DNA from: Nocardioides immobilis
GTDB lineage: Bacteria; Actinomycetota; Actinomycetes; Propionibacteriales; Nocardioidaceae
Length of the DNA: 64,000 nt
Direction of reading: 5' to 3'
NCBI RefSeq assembly: GCF_003515065.1
Contig: NZ_QXGH01000022.1
Location: forward strand, 1 to 64,000
The position numbers were made by a program, and so were the translations under genes. Positions 9,782 to 17,596 of the stretch are shown piece by piece. How positions within the stretch are numbered: the first letter of the stretch is position 1; the number at the start of each line of letters is the position of its first letter. The notes beneath the pieces are model-generated. The model made no database searches. It saw only the letters and a list, made by a program, of their open reading frames with translations, and was not told the DNA's origin.

Positions 9782-11154
9782 CCCGCGACGCCCGTCTCCA
9801 GCAGTCCGCCAAGGACCACCTGTGGATGCACTTCACCCGGCACTCGACGTACCTGGAGCCGTCGGGCCACGACGTACCCGTGATCGTCCGCGGCGAGGGC
9901 GCGTACATCTACGACAGCAACGGCAAGCGCTACCTGGACGCGCTCGCCGGGCTCTTCGTCAACCAGCTCGGCCACGGGCGCAAGGACCTGGTGGAGGCGG
10001 CGGCCAAGCAGGCCGGCGACCTGGCGTTCTTCCCGCTCTGGTCCTACGCGCACCCGACCGCGATCGAGCTCGCCGAGAAGGTGGCGTCGTACGCCCCGGG
10101 TGACCTCAACCGGGTGTTCTTCACCTCCGGCGGCGGCGAGGCCGTGGAGTCGGCGTGGAAGCTCGCCAAGAACTACTTCAAGCTCACGGGCAAGCCGATG
10201 AAGCACAAGGTGATCAGCCGCGCGATCGCCTACCACGGCACCACCCAGGGCGCCCTGTCGATCACCGGCCTGCCGGGGCTCAAGGCGCAGTTCGAGCCGC
10301 TCGTGCCGTCGACCTTCCGCGTCCCGAACACCAACTTCTACCGGGCGCCGATCCACCAGGACGACCCGGAGGCGTTCGGCCGCTGGGCCGCCGACCAGAT
10401 CGAGGTCGCGATCCTCAACGAGGGCGCCGAGACCGTGTGCGCGGTGTTCCTCGAGCCGGTGCAGAACGCCGGCGGCTGCTTCCCGCCCCCGCCGGGCTAC
10501 TTCCAGCGGGTCCGCGAGATCTGCGACAAGTACGACGTCCTGCTCGTCTCCGACGAGGTGATCTGCGCGTTCGGCCGGCTGGGCACGATGTTCGGCGCCG
10601 AGAAGTTCGACTACCAGCCGGACATCATCACCTGCGCCAAGGGCATCACCTCCGGCTACGCCCCGCTCGGCGCGATGATCGCGTCCGACCGGCTCTTCGA
10701 GCCGTTCGCGTCCGGCGACGCGATGTTCGCCCACGGGTACACGTTCGGCGGCCACCCGGTCTCGACGGCGGTCGCGCTCGCGAACCTCAAGGCGTTCGAG
10801 GACGAGGGCGTGCTCGAGCACGTCCGCGCCAACGAGGAGGCCTTCCGGCTGACGCTCGACAAGCTGAGCAGCCTGCCGATCGTGGGCGACATCCGCGGCG
10901 CCGGCTACTTCTACGGCATCGAGCTGGTGAAGGACAAGGCCACCAAGGAGACGTTCGACGACGACGAGTCCGAGCGGCTGCTGCGCGGCTTCCTCTCCAA
11001 GGCGCTGTTCGACGCCGGCCTCTACTGCCGCGCCGACGACCGTGGCGACCCGGTGATCCAGCTGTCGCCGCCGCTGATCTGCGACCAGTCGCACTTCGAC
11101 GAGATCCACCAGGTGCTCGACTCGGTCCTCACCGAGGCCAGTGACCACCTCTGA
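9778..11154 (+). CDS. Class III aminotransferase, probable putrescine (diamine):pyruvate aminotransferase
   Basis: This 458-residue PLP enzyme of fold type I carries the PLP lysine Lys288 in TCAKGITSGYAPLGA, and FTSGGGEAVESAWK forms the phosphate-binding loop. It is closest in style to SpuC-like putrescine:pyruvate and beta-alanine:pyruvate aminotransferases. The expected reaction is putrescine plus pyruvate to 4-aminobutanal plus L-alanine, feeding the aldehyde dehydrogenase. Alanine dehydrogenase follows 49 bases downstream, which fits pyruvate as acceptor. Cadaverine is an equally possible substrate, given the glutarate genes on the other side of the regulator. Confidence 0.83.
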   Translation: MTRDARLQQSAKDHLWMHFTRHSTYLEPSGHDVPVIVRGEGAYIYDSNGKRYLDALAGLFVNQLGHGRKDLVEAAAKQAGDLAFFPLWSYAHPTAIELAEKVASYAPGDLNRVFFTSGGGEAVESAWKLAKNYFKLTGKPMKHKVISRAIAYHGTTQGALSITGLPGLKAQFEPLVPSTFRVPNTNFYRAPIHQDDPEAFGRWAADQIEVAILNEGAETVCAVFLEPVQNAGGCFPPPPGYFQRVREICDKYDVLLVSDEVICAFGRLGTMFGAEKFDYQPDIITCAKGITSGYAPLGAMIASDRLFEPFASGDAMFAHGYTFGGHPVSTAVALANLKAFEDEGVLEHVRANEEAFRLTLDKLSSLPIVGDIRGAGYFYGIELVKDKATKETFDDDESERLLRGFLSKALFDAGLYCRADDRGDPVIQLSPPLICDQSHFDEIHQVLDSVLTEASDHL

Positions 11155-11203
11155 GCCTCTCCCCCACCTCCACCCCACCCAAAGAGCAACGGAGTCACCT
11201 GCG

Positions 11204-12319
11204 ATGCGCATCGGCATCCCCAAGGAAGTCAAGAACCACGAGTACCGGGTCGCGATCACGCCGATCGGCGTGCACGAGCTGGTCGCCCACGGCCACGAGG
11301 TCGTCATCGAGACCGACGCCGGCCTCGGGTCCGGCATCCCCGACGCCGAGTACGTCGGCGCCGGCGCCAAGATCCTCGACACGGCCGATGACGTGTGGGG
11401 CGCTGCCGAGATGGTGCTCAAGGTCAAGGAGCCGGTGGCCGAGGAGTACCACCGGATGCGCGAGGGGCAGGTCCTCTTCACGTACCTCCACCTCGCCGCG
11501 GACAAGCCCCTGACCGAGGAGCTGCTGGCCCGCAAGGTCACCGGCATCGCGTACGAGACGGTCCAGCTGCCCTCGGGTGCGCTGCCGCTGCTCTACCCGA
11601 TGTCGGAGGTCGCGGGCTGCCTCGCACCCCAGGTCGGCGCGCACTCCCTGCTCAAGGCCCAGGGCGGCCGCGGGGTGCTCCTCGGCGGCGTCGGCGGGGT
11701 CGCCAACGCCAAGGTCGTCGTGATCGGTGCCGGTGTCGCCGGCCAGAACGCCGCCAACATCGCCCTCGGCATGGGCGCCGACGTCACCCTGCTCGACACC
11801 GACCTGGACAAGCTGCGGATGTCGTTCTGGCGCTACAACAACCGCGTCCACGGCCTCGCGTCCTCCAAGCTCGCCATCGAGCAGCAGGTCACCGAGGCCG
11901 ACCTGGTCATCGGCGCCGTCCTGATCCCCGGCGCCGCCGCCCCCAAGCTGGTCTCCAACGACCTGGTCGCGCAGATGAAGCCCGGCTCGGTGCTCGTCGA
12001 CATCGCCGTCGACCAGGGCGGCTGCTTCGAGGACACCCGCCCCACCACGCACGCGGACCCCACGTACCCGGTCCACAACTCGATCTTCTACTGCGTGGCC
12101 AACATGCCCGGCGCCGTCCCGAACACCTCCACCTACGCGCTCACCAACGCGACCCTGCCCTACGCCGTCGCCCTGGCCGACAAGGGCTGGCAGCGCGCCT
12201 GCCGCGACGACCAGTCCCTCGCCCTCGGGCTCAACACCCACGCCGGCAACCTCACCAACCAGCCGGTCGCCGACGCCGTCGGCATCGCCGCAGTGTCGGT
12301 CGAGGAGGCGCTGGCGTGA
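11204..12319 (+). CDS. ald: Alanine dehydrogenase
   Basis: This 371-residue enzyme performs NAD-dependent oxidative deamination of L-alanine to pyruvate and ammonia. The start MRIGIPKEVKNHEYR is diagnostic, and Lys75 and His96 occupy the positions of the catalytic residues of the Mycobacterium tuberculosis enzyme. The Rossmann segment reads GGVGGVANAKVVVIGAGVAG. I chose the ATG at 11204 (GGAG ten bases upstream) to match family length; an earlier ATG at 11141 would add 21 unrelated residues. In this operon it would recycle the alanine made by the transaminase back to pyruvate, closing an amino-acceptor loop. Confidence 0.95.
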   Translation: MRIGIPKEVKNHEYRVAITPIGVHELVAHGHEVVIETDAGLGSGIPDAEYVGAGAKILDTADDVWGAAEMVLKVKEPVAEEYHRMREGQVLFTYLHLAADKPLTEELLARKVTGIAYETVQLPSGALPLLYPMSEVAGCLAPQVGAHSLLKAQGGRGVLLGGVGGVANAKVVVIGAGVAGQNAANIALGMGADVTLLDTDLDKLRMSFWRYNNRVHGLASSKLAIEQQVTEADLVIGAVLIPGAAAPKLVSNDLVAQMKPGSVLVDIAVDQGGCFEDTRPTTHADPTYPVHNSIFYCVANMPGAVPNTSTYALTNATLPYAVALADKGWQRACRDDQSLALGLNTHAGNLTNQPVADAVGIAAVSVEEALA

Positions 12320-13209
12320 GCACCTCCGGCATCGCCGGTACGACGCGCGTGAAGCGCGGCATGGCAGGGATGCTCAAGGGCGGGGTGATCATGGATGTGG
12401 TCACCCCCGAGCAGGCCAAGATCGCCGAGGACGCCGGCGCGGTCGCGGTGATGGCGTTGGAGCGGGTCCCGGCCGACATCCGCGCCCAGGGCGGCGTGTC
12501 GCGGATGAGCGACCCGGACATGATCGACTCGATCATCGAGACGGTCTCGATCCCGGTGATGGCCAAGGCCCGGATCGGTCACTTCGCCGAGGCCCAGGTG
12601 CTGCAGTCCCTCGGGGTCGACTACATCGACGAGTCCGAGGTCCTGACTCCGGCCGACTACACCAACCACATCGACAAGTGGGCCTTCACGGTGCCGTTCG
12701 TGTGCGGTGCGACCAACCTGGGTGAGGCGCTGCGCCGGATCACCGAGGGTGCGGCGATGATCCGGTCCAAGGGCGAGGCCGGCACCGGGGACGTGTCCAA
12801 CGCGGTCACCCACATGCGCACCATCCGCGGCGAGATCCGCCGGCTCGGGGCGCTCGAGGACGACGAGCTCTACGTCGCGGCCAAGGAGCTCCAGGCGCCC
12901 TACGACCTGGTGGTCGAGGTCGCCCGGGCCGGGAAGCTCCCGGTGGTGCTGTTCACCGCCGGTGGCATCGCCACCCCCGCGGACGCGGCGATGATGATGC
13001 AGCTCGGCGCCGAGGGCGTGTTCGTCGGGTCGGGGATCTTCAAGTCCGGCAACCCCGCCCAGCGGGCCGAGGCGATCGTGAAGGCCACCACCTTCCACGA
13101 CGACCCCGACGTCGTCGCCAAGGTCTCCCGCGGCCTCGGCGAGGCCATGGTCGGCATCAACGTCGAGGACATCCCCCAGCCCCACCGCCTCGCCGAGCGC
13201 GGCTGGTAG
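12316..13209 (+). CDS. pdxS: Pyridoxal 5'-phosphate synthase lyase subunit PdxS
   Basis: This 297-residue TIM-barrel subunit makes PLP from ribose 5-phosphate, glyceraldehyde 3-phosphate and ammonia. Lys84 (VMAKARIGH) and Lys152 (RSKGEAGTG) match the two catalytic lysines of the family, and the SMALERVPADIR-like start block is intact. The GTG start overlaps the ald stop codon (GTGA), so the two are translationally coupled. No pdxT (the glutaminase partner) is nearby, so ammonia must come from a PdxT encoded elsewhere or from free ammonium, perhaps that released by Ald. Its place here suggests PLP supply for the aminotransferase. Confidence 0.95.
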   Translation: MSTSGIAGTTRVKRGMAGMLKGGVIMDVVTPEQAKIAEDAGAVAVMALERVPADIRAQGGVSRMSDPDMIDSIIETVSIPVMAKARIGHFAEAQVLQSLGVDYIDESEVLTPADYTNHIDKWAFTVPFVCGATNLGEALRRITEGAAMIRSKGEAGTGDVSNAVTHMRTIRGEIRRLGALEDDELYVAAKELQAPYDLVVEVARAGKLPVVLFTAGGIATPADAAMMMQLGAEGVFVGSGIFKSGNPAQRAEAIVKATTFHDDPDVVAKVSRGLGEAMVGINVEDIPQPHRLAERGW

Positions 13210-13262
13210 GTCTCGAGGCCGTTGCCGCGCCGCGAGAACGGGTCCTACGCTCGAGGTTTCCC

Positions 13263-13284
13263 GCCTCGCCTCAGGCGGCGAGGC
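13263..13284 (+). terminator. Hairpin downstream of pdxS
   Basis: GCCTCGCC (13263-13270) and GGCGAGGC (13277-13284) form a perfect 8-bp stem with a 6-base loop, 53 bases past the pdxS stop. No T-run follows. It may end the catabolic operon, or act in the leader of the next gene, whose GTG is 20 bases downstream. Confidence 0.4.
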
Positions 13285-13304
13285 ACCCCGAAGGGAGCCC
13301 GTCC

Positions 13305-13760
13305 GTGCGACTTCATCGAGTGTTCAGCACCATCGCGATCGCCACGACCATCGGTCTCGTCACTCTCGTCACCCCCAGCACCGGCTCTGCGCCGACCCAG
13401 CAGAGCAGCGCCGGGCCTGACCAGGTGCGGCTCGGCGCCGTACTCGTCGGAGGCAACGAGGTCCCCGGGCCCGGAGACCCCGACGGCTTCGGCCTCGCTG
13501 ACGTGTGGGTCAAGCGCGGGGAGGTGTGCTGGCGGATCACCGTCCAGTCGGTGGCGCCCGTGGGCGCGGCGCACATCCACGCCGGGCCCGCCGGTGTGGC
13601 CGGGCCTGTCGTCGTGCCGTTGGCTCCCTACAACCAAGGGTGCGCGGACACGTCGCTCCGGATCGCACGGTTCATCCGGCTGCACCCCGGTGACTTCTAC
13701 GTCAACCTGCACAACGCCGACTTCCCGGGGGGTGCCGTTCGGGGCCAGCTGCGGAGGTAG
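13305..13760 (+). CDS. Secreted CHRD-domain protein
   Basis: This 151-residue protein has an N-terminal signal peptide (about residues 1-28, hydrophobic stretch IAIATTIGLVTLV, probable cut after GSA). The CHRD (chordin) domain follows at about 40-150, with the typical G-GNEVPGPGDPDGFG, AAHIHAGPAG and FYVNLHNADFPGGAVRGQL elements. CHRD domains are extracellular beta-rich modules of unknown function in bacteria. The GTG start has AAGGGAG 7 bases upstream. The only cysteines in the mature region, near CWRI and GCAD, could form a disulfide. Transcribed alone, it is followed at once by a long perfect inverted repeat. Confidence 0.8.
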   Translation: MRLHRVFSTIAIATTIGLVTLVTPSTGSAPTQQSSAGPDQVRLGAVLVGGNEVPGPGDPDGFGLADVWVKRGEVCWRITVQSVAPVGAAHIHAGPAGVAGPVVVPLAPYNQGCADTSLRIARFIRLHPGDFYVNLHNADFPGGAVRGQLRR

Positions 13761-13765
13761 GCCGA

Positions 13766-13813
13766 CTGGCTCATGGCGTGGCTCCAGTTGGGTACCGCCA
13801 CGCCATGAGCCAG
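13766..13813. repeat. 17-bp perfect inverted repeat with 14-base loop
   Basis: CTGGCTCATGGCGTGGC (13766-13782) is the exact reverse complement of 13797-13813, separated by TCCAGTTGGGTACC. It starts 5 bases after the CHRD stop codon, and the ATG of the next small gene (13805) lies inside the right arm. It could be a strong terminator without a T-run, a translation-blocking hairpin, or a binding site for a dimeric protein. Confidence 0.85.
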
Positions 13814-14005
13814 CCCGACCCTCGCCGTACGGACGACGCCGAAGTCTCCGAAGTGAGCCGCATGGATCCCGAGGAGGCGGACACGCCGATCGCGGACGGC
13901 GACGCCGCCGCGGGCTACCCGGAGAGCGAGAGCGGAGATCCGCAGGAACCCGAGCCAGAGGCCGGACCGAACGCGAATCCGCACCGGGACCACGACACCC
14001 GCTGA
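13805..14005 (+). CDS. Small acidic hypothetical protein
   Basis: The gene encodes a 66-residue hydrophilic, low-complexity polypeptide rich in Asp, Glu and Pro (for example PEEADTPIADGD and ESGDPQEPEPEAGP). I recognise no domain, cysteine pair or membrane segment, and it is probably disordered. Coding status is uncertain. The only plausible ATG is buried in the right arm of a 17-bp stem, and no clear ribosome site is visible. If it is translated, the hairpin would have to open first. A GTG start at 13778 in the same frame would lie in the left arm. Confidence 0.4.
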   Translation: MSQPDPRRTDDAEVSEVSRMDPEEADTPIADGDAAAGYPESESGDPQEPEPEAGPNANPHRDHDTR

Positions 14006-14033
14006 GAGTTTCGTCCCAAACGGATAACTTTCG

Positions 14034-14066
14034 GCCACGCCGTCGTAAATCACGAGATTTCGTGGC
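14034..14066 (+). terminator. Hairpin after the small acidic gene
   Basis: GCCACG (14034-14039) pairs with CGTGGC (14061-14066), and inside it AAATC (14047-14051) pairs with GATTT (14056-14060) around a 4-base loop. The left side carries a 7-base bulge. It may act as a weak terminator, and no other signal is obvious in this AT-richer patch. Confidence 0.3.
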
Positions 14067-14167
14067 GTTTCGGGAGTCCAATGGAGAAGAAGGCCGAAAC
14101 GGGTCCCACGGCAGAGCGGGACCGGCCTTCGGGAAAGGTCCGGCGGACGACGGTGGAACAACAACCG

Positions 14168-14419
14168 ATGAGCAGGGTCACCGACGTGGCCGCCTGCACC
14201 ATGGCCGCGGCGCATCGACGCGACCACGAGCACCGCCTCGACTCCGAGGCGTGCCACCCGCACGTCGTCGAGGTCGTGCACCTCGGGCCGCGCGCTGTCT
14301 GCGTTTGTCACGACTGCCGGGCCGACTCGGGCTTCCTGCCCCGTGGCGAGGCCGAGGCGCTGGCGACCGACCACCGGAACCTGACGCGCGACGTCAGCGT
14401 CCGGCTGCGGAGCGCCTGA
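14168..14419 (+). CDS. Small cysteine-containing hypothetical protein
   Basis: This 83-residue protein starts MSRVTDVAACTMAAAHRR; an ATG at 14081 in frame would make it 112 residues. It has a histidine-rich middle (RRDHEHRLDSEACHPHVV) and a CVCHDCRADSGFLPR block. These four cysteines and nearby histidines look like a possible metal-binding knuckle. I do not recognise the family. Base composition matches the surroundings and the frame is clean, so it is probably a real actinobacterial orphan. It converges on ku, with the long hairpin at 14493-14548 between them. Confidence 0.5.
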   Translation: MSRVTDVAACTMAAAHRRDHEHRLDSEACHPHVVEVVHLGPRAVCVCHDCRADSGFLPRGEAEALATDHRNLTRDVSVRLRSA

Positions 14420-14492
14420 CCCGCCACCTTCGCGAAAGTTGCGTTTTCAAGCATCGTTGTGCCCGGCGCCAGTCTTCGGTAGACCTATTCCT

Positions 14493-14548
14493 GACGAGGC
14501 GCCCGAAGGTACTCGCTTACGCAGCCGAGTACTATCGAGCGCCTCGTC
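14493..14548 (-). terminator. Compound stem-loop directly behind ku
   Basis: GACGAGGCGC (14493-14502) pairs perfectly with GCGCCTCGTC (14539-14548). After a partly paired 6x6 internal loop, GTACTCG (14509-14515) pairs with CGAGTAC (14526-14532) around a 10-base loop. It begins 3 bases beyond the ku stop codon and separates ku from the convergent small gene, so it may terminate transcription from both sides. Its left arm shares ACGAGGCGCCCGAA with the hairpin at 1307-1365. Confidence 0.55.
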
Positions 14549-14551
14549 GTG

Positions 14552-15499
14552 TTACGAAGCCTTCTTCCGCTTGCTGCTCTCGGAGCTCTTGCGTTTCCCC
14601 TTGGCTGCGCCCTTGCCCGTCCCCTTGCCCGTCCCCTTGCCCGTCCCCTTGGCGGCCCCGTCGTCGGCCTTGCGGGTCCTCAGCTTCTCCACGCGATGGG
14701 CGTTGCCGGGCTTGTGCCCCTTGGCCTGCTCGACGGATGCCTGGAGCGCCTCGAGCAGGTCGACCGCCTTCTCCGACGACTCCTCAGCGGTTTCCTCCCG
14801 CACGATCTCGCGGTTGTCCTTCTTCGCCTTGACCAGCTTCGTGACCCGCTCGGTGTAGGTGTCGCGGTAGTTCTCCGGCTTCCACTTGGTGGTGAGCGAC
14901 TCGACCAGGCTGACCGCCATCTTGAGGTCCTTGGGTGCCACCTTGGTCTGCTTCGGGATGTTGTCGAGCTCCTTGGCAGGGTCGCGGACCTCGTCGGCGA
15001 AGTGCATCGTCTCCAGCACGAGGACGCCGTCGTGGGGACGGATGGCCGCGAGGTACTGCTTCCCGCGCATGACGAACGTGGCGACGCCGATCCGCTCCGC
15101 CTTCTCCATCGCCTTCACCAGGAGCGCGTACGGCTTCTTGGCGGTGTCGTCGGCAGGAGCGAGGTAGTAGGACTTCTGGTAGTAGAGCGGGTCGATCTCG
15201 GACGCCTCGACGAAGTCGCTGATGTCGATCGTGCGGCTGCGGCCGGGCTCGACCGACTCGAGCTCCTCCTGGGTGAGCATGACGTAGTCGCCGTCCCCGA
15301 CCTCGGCTCCCTTCACGATGTCGCGGTACGGGACCTCCTCGCCGGTCCGCTCGTTCACCCGTTCGTTCCGGATCCGGTTGGACGTGCCCTTCTCGAACTG
15401 GTGGAAGTGGACCTTGTGGTCCTGGGTCGCCGAGTACAGCCCGACCGGCACGTTCACCAGTCCGAACGACACCGAGCCGGTCCAGATCGCCCGCGCCAT
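14552..15499 (-). CDS. ku: Non-homologous end-joining protein Ku
   Basis: This 315-residue homodimeric Ku ring binds DNA double-strand ends and recruits ligase LigD. The start MARAIWTGSVSFGLVNVPVGLYS is diagnostic of bacterial Ku, and the core runs to about residue 255. The C-terminus is a basic tail of about 45 residues containing KGTGKGTGKGTGKG, encoded by a 12-bp tandem repeat. Such Lys-rich tails extend DNA contact in several actinobacterial Ku proteins. I chose the ATG at 15499, with GAGG 8 bases upstream, over the GTG at 15508, which abuts the ribosome site. No ligD lies next to it in this window. Confidence 0.95.
   Translation of the reverse strand: MARAIWTGSVSFGLVNVPVGLYSATQDHKVHFHQFEKGTSNRIRNERVNERTGEEVPYRDIVKGAEVGDGDYVMLTQEELESVEPGRSRTIDISDFVEASEIDPLYYQKSYYLAPADDTAKKPYALLVKAMEKAERIGVATFVMRGKQYLAAIRPHDGVLVLETMHFADEVRDPAKELDNIPKQTKVAPKDLKMAVSLVESLTTKWKPENYRDTYTERVTKLVKAKKDNREIVREETAEESSEKAVDLLEALQASVEQAKGHKPGNAHRVEKLRTRKADDGAAKGTGKGTGKGTGKGAAKGKRKSSESSKRKKAS
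14613..14648. repeat. 12-bp tandem repeat (three units) in the ku tail
   Basis: TTGCCCGTCCCC is repeated exactly three times and encodes the repeating Gly-Lys-Gly-Thr segment of the basic Ku tail. Copy number may vary between strains through slippage. Confidence 0.9.
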
Positions 15500-15584
15500 G
15501 TCCCGCACCTCCTGCTCGAGAGACGAGTACCCGTTGCCGGCGGGCTGTAGACGGCGCGCGGCCCGGCCGCCGTCCCAGCACCGA

Positions 15585-16604
15585 TCAGGGAGCCAACGAC
15601 GCGGTGATGTCCGTTGCCGGCGCGGTGCGCGCGGCGGCGAAGCGCGTCCCGGCCCACAGGTGGGCGACCTGGGCGTCGCCTGCAGCCACGGCCGCCGCGC
15701 GGAGCGGGGCGGTCAGGTGGTGCAGGTGCGGGTAGCCCGCCGGGGCGTCCACGTGGTCGGCCATGAACCGGTTCGCCAGGCCGCGCGCCCACCGGCCCGT
15801 GTACGAGCGCGTCACGGCGGTCTCCGTGAAGTCGGGGTCGGCCAGTGCTGCCCGGTGCACGGGGTTGGTCCCCGCCTCGTCGGCGAGGAGGTACGCCGTA
15901 CCGACCTGTGCCGCGGCCGCTCCTCGCCGCAGCGCCGACTCAACGTCGCTCGCGGTGGCAACGCCGCCTCCGGCCGCCACCGGCACCGCGACCTCGGCCA
16001 CCACGGCCGACACGAGGTCGGGCAGCGGCGTCCGGTCCGGCTCCGCCTCGGCGTCCCAGGTCCCGCGGTGGCCACCGGCTTCCGGACCCTGCACCGCCAG
16101 TGACGCTGCTCCCCGGCCGACCGCCTCGCGGGCCTCGGCGACCGACGTCACCGTGACCGTCGTGTGGATGTCGAGCTCCGCCAGTGTGCTGAGCAGCTCC
16201 TGGCTCGGGCACCCGAAGGTGAACGAGACCGCATCCGGACGCAGGTCGAGAACCACGTCCAGCTTGGCCTGCCACTGGTCGTCGTCCCAGACCGGCCGGC
16301 CCAGCTCGACACCGAGCCTCGCGGCCTCGGTCTCCACGGCACGGCGATAGCGGTCGACCTCCTCAGGGTCCGGCTCGTACGGCTCGATCAGGAAGAGGTT
16401 CACCCCGAACGGAGCGCCGGTGGCGCCACGCACCTGTGCGACCTCGGCGGCCACCTGGTCCGCGCTCTTGTAGCCGGCCGCGAGCAACCCGAGGCCGCCG
16501 GCCTCGGACACTGCGGCTGCCAGGGCGGGAGTGGACGGTCCGCCGGCCATCGGCGCACCGATCACGGGGATCCGGAGATCGCGAAGGTCCAGCACGACGT
16601 CCAC
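15585..16604 (-). CDS. Nitronate monooxygenase-like FMN oxidoreductase
   Basis: This 339-residue TIM-barrel flavoprotein belongs to the 2-nitropropane dioxygenase/nitronate monooxygenase family. Visible family blocks are the N-terminal IPVIGAPMAGG, PFGVNLFL, the LAVQGPEAGGH FMN-site motif and VAAGGGVATASDV, and GAAAAQVGTAYL forms the phosphate-binding segment. Members oxidise alkyl nitronates or act as NADH:quinone reductases; which applies here cannot be read from sequence. The GTG at 16604 follows TAAC with no clear ribosome site, and a second GTG at 16595 is possible. It is divergent from the hydrolase gene at 16727 across 122 bases. Confidence 0.82.
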   Translation of the reverse strand: MDVVLDLRDLRIPVIGAPMAGGPSTPALAAAVSEAGGLGLLAAGYKSADQVAAEVAQVRGATGAPFGVNLFLIEPYEPDPEEVDRYRRAVETEAARLGVELGRPVWDDDQWQAKLDVVLDLRPDAVSFTFGCPSQELLSTLAELDIHTTVTVTSVAEAREAVGRGAASLAVQGPEAGGHRGTWDAEAEPDRTPLPDLVSAVVAEVAVPVAAGGGVATASDVESALRRGAAAAQVGTAYLLADEAGTNPVHRAALADPDFTETAVTRSYTGRWARGLANRFMADHVDAPAGYPHLHHLTAPLRAAAVAAGDAQVAHLWAGTRFAAARTAPATDITASLAP

Positions 16605-16685
16605 GTTAGCGACCCGCGCGAGGAGCCGGTCGAAGCCGAGACCTCGCTCACACCCGCTATCCGCGACACCCTGTTCAACCTACTC

Positions 16686-16701
16686 TGACAGTCGTCATAA
16701 T
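16686..16701 (+). promoter_or_regulatory. Candidate promoter/operator upstream of the hydrolase gene
   Basis: A CATAAT box at 16696-16701 could be a -10 element for the gene at 16727. It overlaps TGAC-AGTC-GTCA (16686-16697), a short palindrome of the kind bound by TetR-like repressors. The -35 region is weak (GTTCAA at 16673-16678). No regulator gene is adjacent. Confidence 0.3.
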
Positions 16702-16726
16702 CACCAGGCGAGCGGAGTGAAGCAAG

Positions 16727-17596
16727 ATGGCACGGACCACAGGCGTCGTACGGCGCGAACGGATCACGCACTTCAGCAACGGAGACCTCACGTTCCCCGC
16801 TCGCGACCGCGGACCGCTCGACGGCATCCCCGTGCTCCTGCTGCACGGATGGCCGCAGGACGGGTCCAGCTGGGACGCCGTCACCACGCGCCTCAACGAC
16901 GAAGGCTTCCGGACCTTCTCCCCCGACCTCCGCGGCGTGAGTGCGACGGCCAACCCGCGCAGCCGGCGCGCGTTCAGCGGCAGCGCGCTGCGCAGCGACG
17001 TGGCCGCGATGGTCGCGCAGATCGGTCAGCGGGTGCATCTCGTCGGCCATGACTGGGGCGCCGCGCTCGCCTGGAACGTCGCCGCGCACGAGCCCGACCT
17101 GCTCAACAGCCTCACCGCGGTCTCGGTGCCGCACCCGTCGGCGTTCCTCCGCGCACTGGTGACGAGCCGACAGGGCATCGCGTCCTGGTACATGTACTTC
17201 TTCCAGCTGCCCTGGGTGCCCGAGCTCGTGCTGGGCTCGCGCTGGTTCATGACCCGCGCGCTCATGACGACCGGGCAGCGACGGGAGCTCGCCGACCGCG
17301 ACGCCCGTCGCAACGCCACCCACGGCCTGCGACGCGGCGGCCTGAACTGGTACCGCGGAGCGGTCATCGACCCGTTCGACGCCGGGTCACCGACGCCGAT
17401 CCCGGTGCTCCAGGTCTGGAGCGAGGGCGACAGCGCCGTCCTCCGGCACTCCATCGACCGCACCGAGGCGTACGCCGGCGGGGCGTACCGGCTGAAGGTG
17501 CTCGAGGCTGTCAGCCACTGGATCCCCGACGAGGCGCCCGAGGAGCTCGCCACCGAGCTGATCGCGCACTTCGACCGGGCCTGGGAGCTGCGATGA
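16727..17596 (+). CDS. Alpha/beta hydrolase, epoxide hydrolase/haloalkane dehalogenase-like
   Basis: This 289-residue alpha/beta-fold hydrolase has the oxyanion motif HGWPQ (about 39-43) and the aspartate nucleophile in VGHDWGAALAW, as in epoxide hydrolases and haloalkane dehalogenases rather than serine esterases. The second acidic residue may lie in WSEGD, and the catalytic histidine in VSHWIPDEAPEEL. Its TGA overlaps the start of the DUF2236 gene (ATGA), so the two products probably act in one oxidation/hydrolysis step series, perhaps on an epoxide made from a lipid or terpenoid. The substrate is unknown. Confidence 0.8.
   Translation: MARTTGVVRRERITHFSNGDLTFPARDRGPLDGIPVLLLHGWPQDGSSWDAVTTRLNDEGFRTFSPDLRGVSATANPRSRRAFSGSALRSDVAAMVAQIGQRVHLVGHDWGAALAWNVAAHEPDLLNSLTAVSVPHPSAFLRALVTSRQGIASWYMYFFQLPWVPELVLGSRWFMTRALMTTGQRRELADRDARRNATHGLRRGGLNWYRGAVIDPFDAGSPTPIPVLQVWSEGDSAVLRHSIDRTEAYAGGAYRLKVLEAVSHWIPDEAPEELATELIAHFDRAWELR

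Noticed and set aside
14613..14648. A CRISPR or independent repeat array
   Set aside because: The three 12-bp units are in-frame coding repeats of the basic Ku tail with no spacers.
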